The translations under genes were made by a program, and so were the position numbers. From HRBIN23 sp046294495 (GTDB lineage Bacteria; Chloroflexota; Dehalococcoidia; Lucifugimonadales; HRBIN23): a stretch of 64,000 nucleotides of DNA. Location: the NCBI GenBank assembly GCA_046294495.1, contig JBKBKV010000002.1:6316-70315 (forward strand), in the 5' to 3' direction. The notes under the pieces were generated by a model. The model ran no database searches and was not told the origin of the DNA. It saw only the letters and a program-made list of their open reading frames with translations. This document shows, piece by piece, positions 42,100-49,398 of this stretch; position 1 is the stretch's first letter; each line of letters opens with the position of its first letter.

Positions 42100-42264
42100 C
42101 TAACGCGTCTCCCGATGGAGTTGGTGTTTGCGGCACCGAGGGCAGAACTTCCTGCGCTCCAAGCGTCCCTGGTCGTTACGACGGTTCTTTGAGGAGAGGT
42201 AGTTGCGCTCGTGGCACTCGGTGCACGCCAGAGTAATGAGCACCCGGTCACCTTTCTTGGCCAT
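42100..42264 (-). CDS. rpmG: 50S ribosomal protein L33
   Basis: A 54-residue basic protein, MAKKGDRVLITLACTECHER at the start, with two zinc-ribbon Cys pairs (CTEC and CPRC). It lies between tuf and secE, the standard order, and ends RETR. Too short for many gene searches but clear by content and context. Confidence 0.95.
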   Translation of the reverse strand: MAKKGDRVLITLACTECHERNYLSSKNRRNDQGRLERRKFCPRCRKHQLHRETR

Positions 42265-42272
42265 ATCTCACC

Positions 42273-43481
42273 CTATTCAACGATCTTGGTGAACACGCCC
42301 GCCCCGACGGTGCGCCCGCCCTCCCGAATGGCGAAGCGCAGCCCCTGTTCCAGGGCCACAGGATACATCAGTTTGACGGTCATGCGTGTGTTGTCGCCGG
42401 GCATGACCATCTCTACGCCCTGTGGGAGGACGATCTCTCCGGTTACATCGGTGGTGCGGATATAGAACTGGGGTTTGTAGCCGGTGAAGAAGGGTGTGTG
42501 GCGGCCACCCTCCTCTTTGGAGAGGACATACACCTCGGCCTCCGCCACGGTGTGGGGTTTGATGGAGCCGGGCTTGGCGAGAACTTGCCCTCGCTCCACC
42601 TCCTCTCTTTCTATCCCCCTTAGGAGCACCCCTATTGCATCCCCAGGTTCGGCCTCGTCCAGGGTCTTGTGGAACATCTCTATGCCAGTGGCGACGGTGC
42701 GCTTGGACTCGCTGGAGAAGCCCACGATCTCCACCTCTTCGTTCAGGTGAAGGGTTCCCCGCTCAACTCGGCCAGTTACCACCGTGCCCCTTCCCTTTAT
42801 GGCGAACACATCTTCAATTGGCATTAGGAAGGGCAGGTCCCTGGGGCGCTGGGGGACGGGGATATACTCGTCGACTATATCCAGAAGTTTCAGTATAGGC
42901 CCGCACCACTGGCAATCGGGCTTGCTACAGCCGCACTCAAGGGCTTTAAGGGCACTGAGGCGGACTATGGGGGTGGTGTCCCCTGGGAACTGATATTTGT
43001 TGAGCAGGTCTCGCACCTCCAGTTCCACCAGGTCCAGGAGTTCCGGGTCGTCCATAGCGTCTATCTTGTTCAAGGCGACCACTACATAAGGCACATTGAC
43101 CTGGCGGGCCAAGAGGATGTGCTCCCTGGTCTGGGGCATGGGGCCATCGGGTGCGCTGACCACCAGGATAGCGCCATCAATTTGGGCGGCGCCGGTGATC
43201 ATATTCTTCACATAGTCGGCGTGGCCGGGGCAGTCCACATGGGCGTAGTGGCGCTTGGCTGTTTCATACTCCACATGGGTGATGGAGATGGTGAGGCCCC
43301 GTGCCCGTTCTTCGGGGGCGGCATTGATTTGATCGTAGGTTGTCCACTTGGTGGGGTTGCCTGGCTGTTTGGAAAGGACAAGGGTAATAGCCGAGGTAAG
43401 GGTGGTCTTACCGTGGGCCACATGGCCTATAGTGCCCACATTGATGTGGGGCTTGGTGCGCAAGAACTTCGCCTTTGCCAC
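42273..43481 (-). CDS. tuf: Elongation factor Tu
   Basis: EF-Tu delivers aminoacyl-tRNA to the ribosome. The 402-residue protein has GHVAHGKTT (P-loop), the DCPGHADYVKNM and NKID G-motifs, and KYQFPGDTTPIVRLSALKAL. After the latter there is an insertion ECGCSKPDCQWCG with four cysteines not present in E. coli EF-Tu; similar insertions occur in Chloroflexota. It follows the tRNA cluster and leads rpmG-secE-nusG-rplK-rplA. Confidence 0.97.
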   Translation of the reverse strand: MAKAKFLRTKPHINVGTIGHVAHGKTTLTSAITLVLSKQPGNPTKWTTYDQINAAPEERARGLTISITHVEYETAKRHYAHVDCPGHADYVKNMITGAAQIDGAILVVSAPDGPMPQTREHILLARQVNVPYVVVALNKIDAMDDPELLDLVELEVRDLLNKYQFPGDTTPIVRLSALKALECGCSKPDCQWCGPILKLLDIVDEYIPVPQRPRDLPFLMPIEDVFAIKGRGTVVTGRVERGTLHLNEEVEIVGFSSESKRTVATGIEMFHKTLDEAEPGDAIGVLLRGIEREEVERGQVLAKPGSIKPHTVAEAEVYVLSKEEGGRHTPFFTGYKPQFYIRTTDVTGEIVLPQGVEMVMPGDNTRMTVKLMYPVALEQGLRFAIREGGRTVGAGVFTKIVE

Positions 43482-43548
43482 TGTCGTTGCCTCCTTATTG
43501 TGTCCAGCCTCGGGGGGGCACCCCGCGGCGTTGTTTATCCTCTTGTTG

Positions 43549-43623
43549 TGGAGCCCACAGCCGGGATCGAACCGGCGACCCCGTCCTTACCAAGAACGTG
43601 CTCTACCGCTGAGCTATGTGGGC
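43549..43623 (-). tRNA. tRNA-Thr (anticodon GGT)
   Basis: Minus-strand cloverleaf: acceptor GCCCACA with TGTGGGC, D arm TAGCTCAGCGGTAGAGCA, anticodon stem CGTTC/GGACG around TTGGTAA giving GGT (Thr, ACC), T arm GCCGGTTCGATCCCGGC. Discriminator T and CCA tail are encoded. It lies directly upstream of tuf. Confidence 0.93.
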
Positions 43624-43634
43624 CCTCGCGCAAG

Positions 43635-43718
43635 TGGAGGGGGTAGGATTTGAACCTACGAAGCCCGACGGGCGCCAGATTTACAGTCTGGTGCGTTTGG
43701 CCGCTCCGCCACCCCTCC
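43635..43718 (-). tRNA. tRNA-Tyr (anticodon GTA)
   Basis: Class II tRNA of 84 bases with long variable arm. Acceptor GGAGGGG with CCCCTCC, anticodon loop CTGTAAA giving GTA (Tyr), T arm GTAGGTTCAAATCCTAC. No encoded CCA. Confidence 0.93.
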
Positions 43719-43791
43719 AACAGGAGTTCAGTATAGCAAATATAAAGGGAAAAGAGCAAGCCCTTCAACTGCGCCAAGGGTATACCAGGAA

Positions 43792-43864
43792 AGCCCGAGG
43801 GGGGATTCGAACCCACCAACCTTCCGATTACAAGTCGGTTGCGCTGCCGTTGCGCCACTCGGGC
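43792..43864 (-). tRNA. tRNA-Thr (anticodon TGT)
   Basis: Acceptor GCCCGAG with CTCGGGC, anticodon stem CCGAC..GTCGG-type around CTTGTAA giving TGT (Thr, ACA), T arm GTGGGTTCGAATCCC. No encoded CCA. First gene of the tRNA-tuf transcription unit. Confidence 0.92.
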
Positions 43865-43916
43865 GTTGCCCCCTGCATCCCCCTCGGTTCTCTCACCCTG
43901 CCCGGTATCTACTGTT

Positions 43917-43945
43917 AGTGTAGGGGGGCCAGGTCTTTCCGTCAA
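43917..43945 (-). promoter_or_regulatory. Promoter of the tRNA-tuf operon
   Basis: On the minus strand TTGACG (43945-43940), a 17-base spacer, then TACACT (43922-43917). The predicted start is about 45 bases before tRNA-Thr(TGT). It is well placed downstream of dnaK. Confidence 0.6.
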
Positions 43946-44004
43946 GGTGCGCCGTCTTGCCATCCCTCTATTACAGGGTGTTGAGGGGGCCTAAACCCCT
44001 GGGG

Positions 44005-45900
44005 CTATAGGGGGCGCCACTGGCCCTCTACCGTGCCGCCTGGTGGTTGTTGAGGCCCCTGCCCCGAGGGGCCAGGCCCGGGGGGCGGTGTCCCCGCCTG
44101 CTGGTAGACGCGTAGGCCGATCTCCTGCATCGCCGAGGATAGTTCGGCCATACGGCTCCTTATGAGGGCGATATCCTGCCCCTTTAGGGCATCCCGTAGG
44201 GCGTTGACTTTCTCTTGCACCCGCTGGGCAAGGTCGCTGGGGATACGCTGAGCGTGCTCTTTCAGGAGCCTCTCCCCCTGATAGGCCATCTGGTCGGCCT
44301 GGTTGCGCAGGTCTGCCTCCTCTTTCCGTCGGCGGTCCTCTTCGGCGTAGCGCTGAGCCTCCTGCACCATGCGCTCTATCTCCTCTTTAGAGAGGCCGGA
44401 GGAGGGTTGGATCACCATCTTCTGCTGGCGCCCTGTGGCCATATCTTTGGCCGAGACGGTCAAGATGCCGTTGGCATCAATGTCAAAGGTTACCTCGATC
44501 TTGGGGAAGCCACGGGGTGCAGGCAGTATGCCGTCCAGGATGAAACGCCCGATGGACTTGTTATCCCTGGCCATAGGCCGTTCACCCTGGAGCACGTGGA
44601 TTTCCACGCTGGGCTGGTTGTCGTCGGCGGTGGTGAACACCTCGGACTTGGAGGTGGGGATGGTGGTATTACGAGGTATAAGCACATGGAACACCCCGCC
44701 CAGGGTCTCCACGCCCAGGGAGAGGGGGGTTACATCCAGGAGGAGGATGTCGCGAACCTCTCCCTTCAGGATGGCCCCTTGCAGGGCGGCGCCGATGGCC
44801 ACAGCCTCGTCGGGGTTAACGGAGCGGTTCGGCTCCCTGCCAAAGATGACCTTAGCCTGCGCCTGCACAGCAGGCATGCGGGTCATCCCGCCCACCAGGA
44901 TGACCTCGTCAATCTGCTCTGGGCGGAGTTTGGCGTCGGCCAGGGCCTGCTGGCAGGGCCCCTTCAGGCGCTCCAGCAGAGGGGCGGTCATCTGCTCCAG
45001 TTGGGCGCGGGTAATTGTGCGCACCAGGTGCTTCGGCCCTGTAGGGTCCGCAGAGATGAAGGGGAGGTTGATCTCTGTCTGGGTGAGGCTAGACAGTTCA
45101 ATCTTGGCCTTTTCGGCAGCCTCCTTCAGGCGCTGGAGGGCCATGCGGTCTTGGCGCAAGTCTATCCCTGTTTCCCTGCGAAACTCTTCTACTAGCCAGT
45201 CAATAATGCGCTGGTCAAAGTCATCCCCACCCAAGTGGGTGTCGCCGGCCGTGGAGAGCACCTCGAAGACACCATCCCCCAGGCGAAGGATGGTGATGTC
45301 AAAAGTGCCACCACCCAGGTCAAAAACGGCGATGGTGGCCTCCTTCCGCTTGTCCAGGCCATAGGCGAGGGAGGAAGCGGTCGGCTCGTTGATGATGCGT
45401 AGGACATTAAGGCCGGCGATGCGCCCGGCGTCTTTGGTGGCCTGGCGCTGGGCGTCGTTGAAGTAGGCGGGGACGGTGATAACGGCGTCCGTTATCTTCT
45501 CTCCCAGTTTGGCTTCGGCATCGGCCTTGAGTTTCATTAAGACCATCGCCGAGATTTCCGGGGGGGCGTAGGTCTTACCGCCCATCTCTACCCATGCATC
45601 GCCGTTGGCGGCGCGGACGATCTTGTAGGGCAGGCGTTTGATGTCGTCTTGCACCGAGGGGTCATCGTATTTGCGCCCCATCAGGCGCTTCACTGAGAAG
45701 ATGGTGTTCTCGGGGTTGATAATGGCCTGCCGACGGGCAGCCAGCCCCACCATTCGCTCCCCTGTCTTGGGGTTAACTGCCACCACAGATGGGGTAAGGC
45801 GCTGGCCTTCAGCGTTCTCCAGCACCACAGGCTCTCCGCCCATTACGACGGCCATCACCGAGAAGGTCGTGCCAAGGTCAATGCCGAGCACTTTAGCCAT
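44005..45900 (-). CDS. dnaK: Molecular chaperone DnaK (Hsp70)
   Basis: ATP-dependent protein-folding chaperone of 631 residues. GIDLGTTFSVMAVV (phosphate 1), AVFDLGGGTFDITIL (phosphate 2) and ILVGGMTRMPAVQ mark the ATPase; LLDVTPLSLGVETLGG marks the substrate-binding domain; the C-terminus is Pro/Gly-rich. The N-terminal ATGGCTAA overlaps the end of grpE by 8 bases. No dnaJ follows; tRNAs come next. Confidence 0.97.
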   Translation of the reverse strand: MAKVLGIDLGTTFSVMAVVMGGEPVVLENAEGQRLTPSVVAVNPKTGERMVGLAARRQAIINPENTIFSVKRLMGRKYDDPSVQDDIKRLPYKIVRAANGDAWVEMGGKTYAPPEISAMVLMKLKADAEAKLGEKITDAVITVPAYFNDAQRQATKDAGRIAGLNVLRIINEPTASSLAYGLDKRKEATIAVFDLGGGTFDITILRLGDGVFEVLSTAGDTHLGGDDFDQRIIDWLVEEFRRETGIDLRQDRMALQRLKEAAEKAKIELSSLTQTEINLPFISADPTGPKHLVRTITRAQLEQMTAPLLERLKGPCQQALADAKLRPEQIDEVILVGGMTRMPAVQAQAKVIFGREPNRSVNPDEAVAIGAALQGAILKGEVRDILLLDVTPLSLGVETLGGVFHVLIPRNTTIPTSKSEVFTTADDNQPSVEIHVLQGERPMARDNKSIGRFILDGILPAPRGFPKIEVTFDIDANGILTVSAKDMATGRQQKMVIQPSSGLSKEEIERMVQEAQRYAEEDRRRKEEADLRNQADQMAYQGERLLKEHAQRIPSDLAQRVQEKVNALRDALKGQDIALIRSRMAELSSAMQEIGLRVYQQAGTPPPGPGPSGQGPQQPPGGTVEGQWRPL

Positions 45901-46507
45901 GGGTTTCCTCCTTTGCTGTCTCTGTTGGGGGCTGGGGCTGTTGCCCAGCCGGTTCGCTTACAGGTTTTTCTGCGGCGCGGGCCACTATGACCAGGGCTGG
46001 GCGGAGCACCCGTCCCTGGAACTTGTAGCCTTTTCGTGCCACCTTGATAACACTCCCGCTGGGCAGGGTGTCGCTGCTCTCCTGACCTACAGCCTCGTGC
46101 TCCCACGGGTCAAAGGGCTGGCCCTGGGGATTAAGGGGTTCAAGCCCGGCCTGCTGGAGGATAGAGAACAGCTTGCGCGTTGCCAGGCGCATCCCTTCTG
46201 CCCAGGGGGAGTTGGTTTCACCGAGCAAGTTATCCAGGGCCAATTCCAAGTCGTCCAGGGCAGGGAGGAGGCGCAGGAGCAGGTTACTGGTGGCGTGGCG
46301 CTGGAAAGCCTCCCGCTCCTGCTCCACCTGCTTGCGGTAGTTAATAAAGTCAGCCTGCACCCGCTGAAGGAGTGCCTTGAACTGCGCTCGCTCCCGCTGG
46401 GCTTCCTCCAGTTCTCCCCTCAGGCGTTCCGCCTCTGTGGCCTCGGGGCCTGGGGGAAGCCCTACGGGCGGGGTGGTTTGTTCAGGGGAGTCGTTAGTGG
46501 CGGTCAT
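45893..46507 (-). CDS. grpE: Nucleotide exchange factor GrpE
   Basis: Promotes ADP release from DnaK. The 204-residue protein has a long coiled-coil N-terminal helix (about residues 25-90) with FINYRKQVEQERE, followed by LLPALDDLELAL and the beta-rich head with VARKGYKFQGRVLRPALV, a good GrpE end motif. Start overlaps the hspR stop in ATGA. Confidence 0.95.
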   Translation of the reverse strand: MTATNDSPEQTTPPVGLPPGPEATEAERLRGELEEAQRERAQFKALLQRVQADFINYRKQVEQEREAFQRHATSNLLLRLLPALDDLELALDNLLGETNSPWAEGMRLATRKLFSILQQAGLEPLNPQGQPFDPWEHEAVGQESSDTLPSGSVIKVARKGYKFQGRVLRPALVIVARAAEKPVSEPAGQQPQPPTETAKEETHG

Positions 46508-46845
46508 GTCTCCTCCTCGCCAGCATGGGGTAAAGGGTGCCCAAGCCGCTGGAAACAGGCGTCCAAAATAGACAAAAGTTCGCTTCGCGTCCCCTCGGCC
46601 TGCAAAGCCTCCAGGTGCTCTCGTAGAGCCGTCAGGTGCTGTAAGATACCCAGGGCCAGTTCCACGCCCGCCAGGTTTACGCCTCGCTCGTCTACCAGGT
46701 GCTTGATAAGGCGGAGGCGGAGGATATCCATATCCGAATACAGGCGTTGGTTGCTCTCTGTCCGCACCGGGCGCACTAGCCCCAGGCGTTCGTATTTGCG
46801 GAGGGTCTGGGGGTGCATGTCCAGGAGTTGGGCCGCAACCCGCAT
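46504..46845 (-). CDS. hspR: HspR, MerR-type heat-shock repressor
   Basis: HspR represses heat-shock operons by binding inverted repeats with DnaK as corepressor. The helix-turn-helix reads VAAQLLDMHPQTLRKYERLGLVRPVRT, then RLYSDMDILRLRLIKHL and GVNLAGVELAL, the hallmarks of HspR. The ATG at 46845 or the in-frame GTG at 46854 is chosen because GGAGGGG lies just upstream and the predicted promoter (46973-47001) excludes the earlier ATG at 47001. It begins the hspR-grpE-dnaK operon, so it is likely autoregulated. Confidence 0.9.
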   Translation of the reverse strand: MRVAAQLLDMHPQTLRKYERLGLVRPVRTESNQRLYSDMDILRLRLIKHLVDERGVNLAGVELALGILQHLTALREHLEALQAEGTRSELLSILDACFQRLGHPLPHAGEEET

Positions 46846-46972
46846 GACATACACTCCCCTCCAGGGAGATGCCCTGGGCAGGCCCCTGGAGCCCTGCGAC
46901 TGGGGAAAGCGGGGTTGCACTGTAGCCTCCCTCCTCTGTGGTATGGATGCCCCTTGGGGGCTGTCAGGCTCT

Positions 46973-47011
46973 AATTTAGCATTTGACACAGCGCGTGTCA
47001 ATGTATATGAT
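46973..47011. promoter_or_regulatory. Divergent overlapping promoters with a shared inverted repeat
   Basis: TTGACAC (46983-46989) and GTGTCAA (46995-47001) form a 7-5-7 inverted repeat. On the plus strand TTGACA, 17 bases and TATGAT (47006-47011) form a strong promoter for the zinc-ribbon gene. On the minus strand TTGACA (47001-46996), 17 bases and TAAATT (46978-46973) form a promoter for hspR-grpE-dnaK. The repeat could be the HspR operator; it resembles but does not match the classic CTTGAGT-N7-ACTCAAG. Confidence 0.65.
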
Positions 47012-47058
47012 ATATAATGTCAGAATTGTCGTTGCCAGGAAGGGAGGAAGATGGGTGG

Positions 47059-47232
47059 ATGGGAGAGGAGAGGAAAACGGTTCTTCCACGCCGGTGCCCC
47101 AAGTGTGGTGGCGACCTGCACCAGCGGCGGGACTTATACGGTCACTACCGTTCGTGCCTGCAGTGTGGTTGGATAGAAGAGGTGCCCCCCCAGCAGGCCG
47201 CTGAGAAGCCCCCACGCCGTAAAGCCCTCTAG
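47059..47232 (+). CDS. Small zinc-ribbon protein
   Basis: A 57-residue protein with CPKCGGDL and CLQCGWIEE, two Cys pairs of a zinc ribbon, and a Lys/Arg/Pro-rich tail. The ATG at 47059 is preferred to the one at 47017 because the predicted transcription start is near 47018 and GGGAGG precedes the later ATG. Its TAG lies in CTAG shared with the convergent SQR-like gene. Function unknown; expression may follow the hspR control region. Confidence 0.6.
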   Translation: MGEERKTVLPRRCPKCGGDLHQRRDLYGHYRSCLQCGWIEEVPPQQAAEKPPRRKAL

Positions 47233-48383
47233 AAGTTGCCGGCCAGCCACCAGCGTTCAAACAACACCTTGCCCCAGTGCCACCACCACGCCGGCCCGCG
47301 GATCCTTGCGGCAGGGGGGCCAGGCTCTACATAGAAGTTGGCCCTGGCAAATCCGGCTTTCCCGAAGCCGGTCTCCACAAATCAGGCACCCTCGCCGGCG
47401 AAGGTGTCCTGAGGCCCTTTGGCTATGGCAGAAGCCAGGTTCCTGGCCACCACCTTGCCCTGGGCGTGGGCGAAGACGCCAGCCTTGGGGAGCGGTAGGC
47501 TGTAGGCTAGGGGGATAACCGTAACATCTCCGATGGCATACACATTGGGCTGGGAGGTCTGCAGTGTCCGCTTGTCCACAGGGATCCAGCCCCGCTGGTC
47601 GGTGAGCCCTGCCTCCCGCACCACTGCCGGAGCCTGGTGGGGAGGGATTGCAATGAGCAGGTCGTATTCAGCCTTTGCCCCGTTTTCAAAGGTCAACAAC
47701 CGCTTCTCGGGGTCGATGCTTGACCAGCGGTGCTGGGGGAAGTAGGCGATGTCGCGCGCCTCTAACAGGGCCTTCGCTTGGGCGCCAATGATGGGCCCCG
47801 CGGCCGGCATGGGCTGGGGTTCCGGGGTGTAAATGGCTATTGGTGAAGCGTTGCGCAGGCCCCGCCGCCGCAGGTAGTAGTCCAGGAGGAAGGCCATTTC
47901 GTAGGGCGCGGCCGGGCACTTGTAAGGCAGAGATGGGATTAGGACAACAACTCGCCCTCCCTGGAAGGCGCGCAAGGCATCCTGCAGGCGTTTGGCCTGC
48001 TCCAGTTCGTAGAAACTGTAGGCAGAGGGGAAGAGGGTGGGAGTGGCGCCATAGGCCAGCGCCGCCCCAAGGGAGACCACCAGGTAATCGTAGCCTATTT
48101 GCTGGTTGTTGACCCTCACCGAGCCACCCTTTAGGTCCAGTGCCTCTACTGTGCCCTGCACTAACTCTACCCGGCTCGGCAGAAGTCGGCGCACTTCACG
48201 GCAGATGGCCTCGGGCTTTCGCCATCCGAAAGCCAGCCACAAAAAGGAGGGGGCGAAGCAGTGCTGTGGATTCCGCTCCACCAGCACGATACGATGCTCC
48301 TGCGGAAGCCAACGGCACAGATACTTAGCGGTTGTCAACCCGCCCACTCCACCACCCAGTATGACTACCGTCTTGCCGGGCAT
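47229..48383 (-). CDS. SQR-like flavoprotein with in-frame UGA (candidate selenoprotein)
   Basis: A sulfide:quinone oxidoreductase-like FAD/NAD(P)-dependent oxidoreductase. VVILGGGVGGLTTAKYL binds FAD (residues 6-22), SLPYKCPAAPYE carries Cys156 (the position of Cys160 in A. ferrooxidans SQR), and VYAIGDV (282-288) closes the FAD site. TGA (47384-47382) at codon 334 follows EGA, exactly where SQR enzymes have their second redox Cys. The frame continues FVETGFGKAGFARANFYVEP and ends with a Trp-rich amphipathic helix at TAG 47231-47229, giving a normal length of 384. The gene has TAGGAGG before ATG. If UGA terminates, the product (333 residues) lacks the membrane-binding C-terminus. A nonsense mutation or base error is possible. 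Confidence 0.75.
47353..47371 (-). promoter_or_regulatory. SECIS-like hairpin downstream of the UGA
   Basis: On the minus strand CCGGCTT and AAGCCGG pair perfectly (7 bp) around loop CGGGA. The stem begins 10 bases and the loop 17 bases after the UGA. Bacterial SECIS elements are stem-loops just 3' of the UGA with a small apical loop holding an early G; these features are met. The same bases also encode the conserved GFGKAGF, so chance is not excluded. Confidence 0.5.
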
Positions 48384-48410
48384 ATCTTACCTCCTAGCAG
48401 CCGCAAGGGT

Positions 48411-48419
48411 ATCATACCA
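48411..48419 (-). promoter_or_regulatory. Extended -10 element ahead of the SQR-like gene
   Basis: On the minus strand TGGTATGAT, part of palindromic GGTATCATACC (48408-48418), lies 27 bases before the ATG, suggesting a secondary promoter. The same 13 bases (GGGTATCATACCA on the plus strand) occur at 34895-34907 before the cupin-ggt operon. No -35 is visible. Confidence 0.35.
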
Positions 48420-48426
48420 CAGGCTC

Positions 48427-48921
48427 TTATACCCCACCCTCTTTCACAACCCTGATGGTGAAGCGGTTGCTTGGCAGGAAGGAGCATACATACTGATAGA
48501 CGCCAGGGTGTTGGAAGCGATAGGTGAGGGTCTGCCCCGAGGGCACCTTGAATGGGCCGATCCAGTGGGCCACCACATCCTCGTTGCGGAGCACCAGGGT
48601 ATCTCGCTCCCCAACCAGCATGGTCAACTCCGCGGGGAACTCCACATACACGGGAAAGTCCTCCATTCGGCGCAGGCGCTCGGCTGTGCCCTGTGGAACC
48701 ACAACCCGCACCTCACGCCCTACCTGCTGGAGCGGGATATAGATGCGCTCGTCTATAAGGCGCACTGGAGGCGCGGGGGCAGTGCGCTCCATTATCACGA
48801 ACACCACCCCCTGTAGCACCAGGGGCAACACCAAGAAGAACCCTATCCCCACTGCCAGTGGGAGCCAGCGGCGACGCCCCCTTTGAGCGCCCCCTTGTGG
48901 GCTATCCACACCCTCTACCAT
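48427..48921 (-). CDS. Membrane-anchored cupredoxin-like protein
   Basis: A 164-residue protein with a basic N-terminus, one transmembrane helix (about residues 20-44) and an exported cupredoxin-like domain similar to the cytochrome oxidase subunit II periplasmic fold: NEDVVAHWIGPFKVPSGQT and HPGVYQYVCSFLP. His and Cys are present, but the usual second His and Met after the Cys are not, so copper binding may be lost or altered. It lies 18 bases after the PCuAC gene in the same operon. Confidence 0.7.
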   Translation of the reverse strand: MVEGVDSPQGGAQRGRRRWLPLAVGIGFFLVLPLVLQGVVFVIMERTAPAPPVRLIDERIYIPLQQVGREVRVVVPQGTAERLRRMEDFPVYVEFPAELTMLVGERDTLVLRNEDVVAHWIGPFKVPSGQTLTYRFQHPGVYQYVCSFLPSNRFTIRVVKEGGV

Positions 48922-48939
48922 TCCCTCTCCTAGTGCAGG

Positions 48940-49398
48940 CTAAGGGGCACGCACCTCTACCGCTACTTGCACAGTGCCAGCCTTTTCAAACTTCAGGGTC
49001 AGTGTAAAGCGGTCGCCCGGCTTCAGTTCCCGCTTAAGGTTCAATAGCATTATATGTTTGCCTCCAGGCTTCAGTTCCAGAGTGCCCCCGGCGGGAACCT
49101 CGAAGGCGTGCATTGCGTGCATGCGGGCCATCCCCCCCTCTATTGCCGTTTCGTGAAGTTCCACAGTGCCCGCAACATCAGGCGCTTCGGCACCCGTAAG
49201 GCGGTCGGACACAGTGCCTGTGTTTACGATACGGAAGTAGGCTGCCACCGCCCCGGCCATATTAGGGGACGGGCGCGCCCAGGCATCCTCCACACGCAAC
49301 AGGGCAGAGGGTTTAGGCGTCGGTGTAGGAGCAGCCGCCCGGCACGCCCCGAGAAAAACCCCTACGCTCAGTAAGAACACGATGGTGATAGCGCGCAC
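48940..49398 (-). CDS. PCu(A)C periplasmic copper chaperone lipoprotein
   Basis: Delivers Cu(I) to the CuA/CuB site of cytochrome oxidase. The 152-residue protein has a signal peptide with lipobox FLGAC and the copper motif H-x-N-M-x(n)-H-x-M: ELHETAIEGGMARMHAM, then PGGKHIMLL. Its start codon directly abuts the stop of the SCO1 gene, so the pair works together. Confidence 0.9.
   Translation of the reverse strand: MRAITIVFLLSVGVFLGACRAAAPTPTPKPSALLRVEDAWARPSPNMAGAVAAYFRIVNTGTVSDRLTGAEAPDVAGTVELHETAIEGGMARMHAMHAFEVPAGGTLELKPGGKHIMLLNLKRELKPGDRFTLTLKFEKAGTVQVAVEVRAP

Noticed and set aside
43981..44004. Rho-independent terminator after dnaK
   Set aside because: A short GC stem can be drawn from GGGGG/CCCCC, but no T-run follows on the minus strand.
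46846..47001. A longer HspR starting at 47001
   Set aside because: That ATG lies within the predicted -35 box of the operon's own promoter, and the added 52 residues are not HspR-like.
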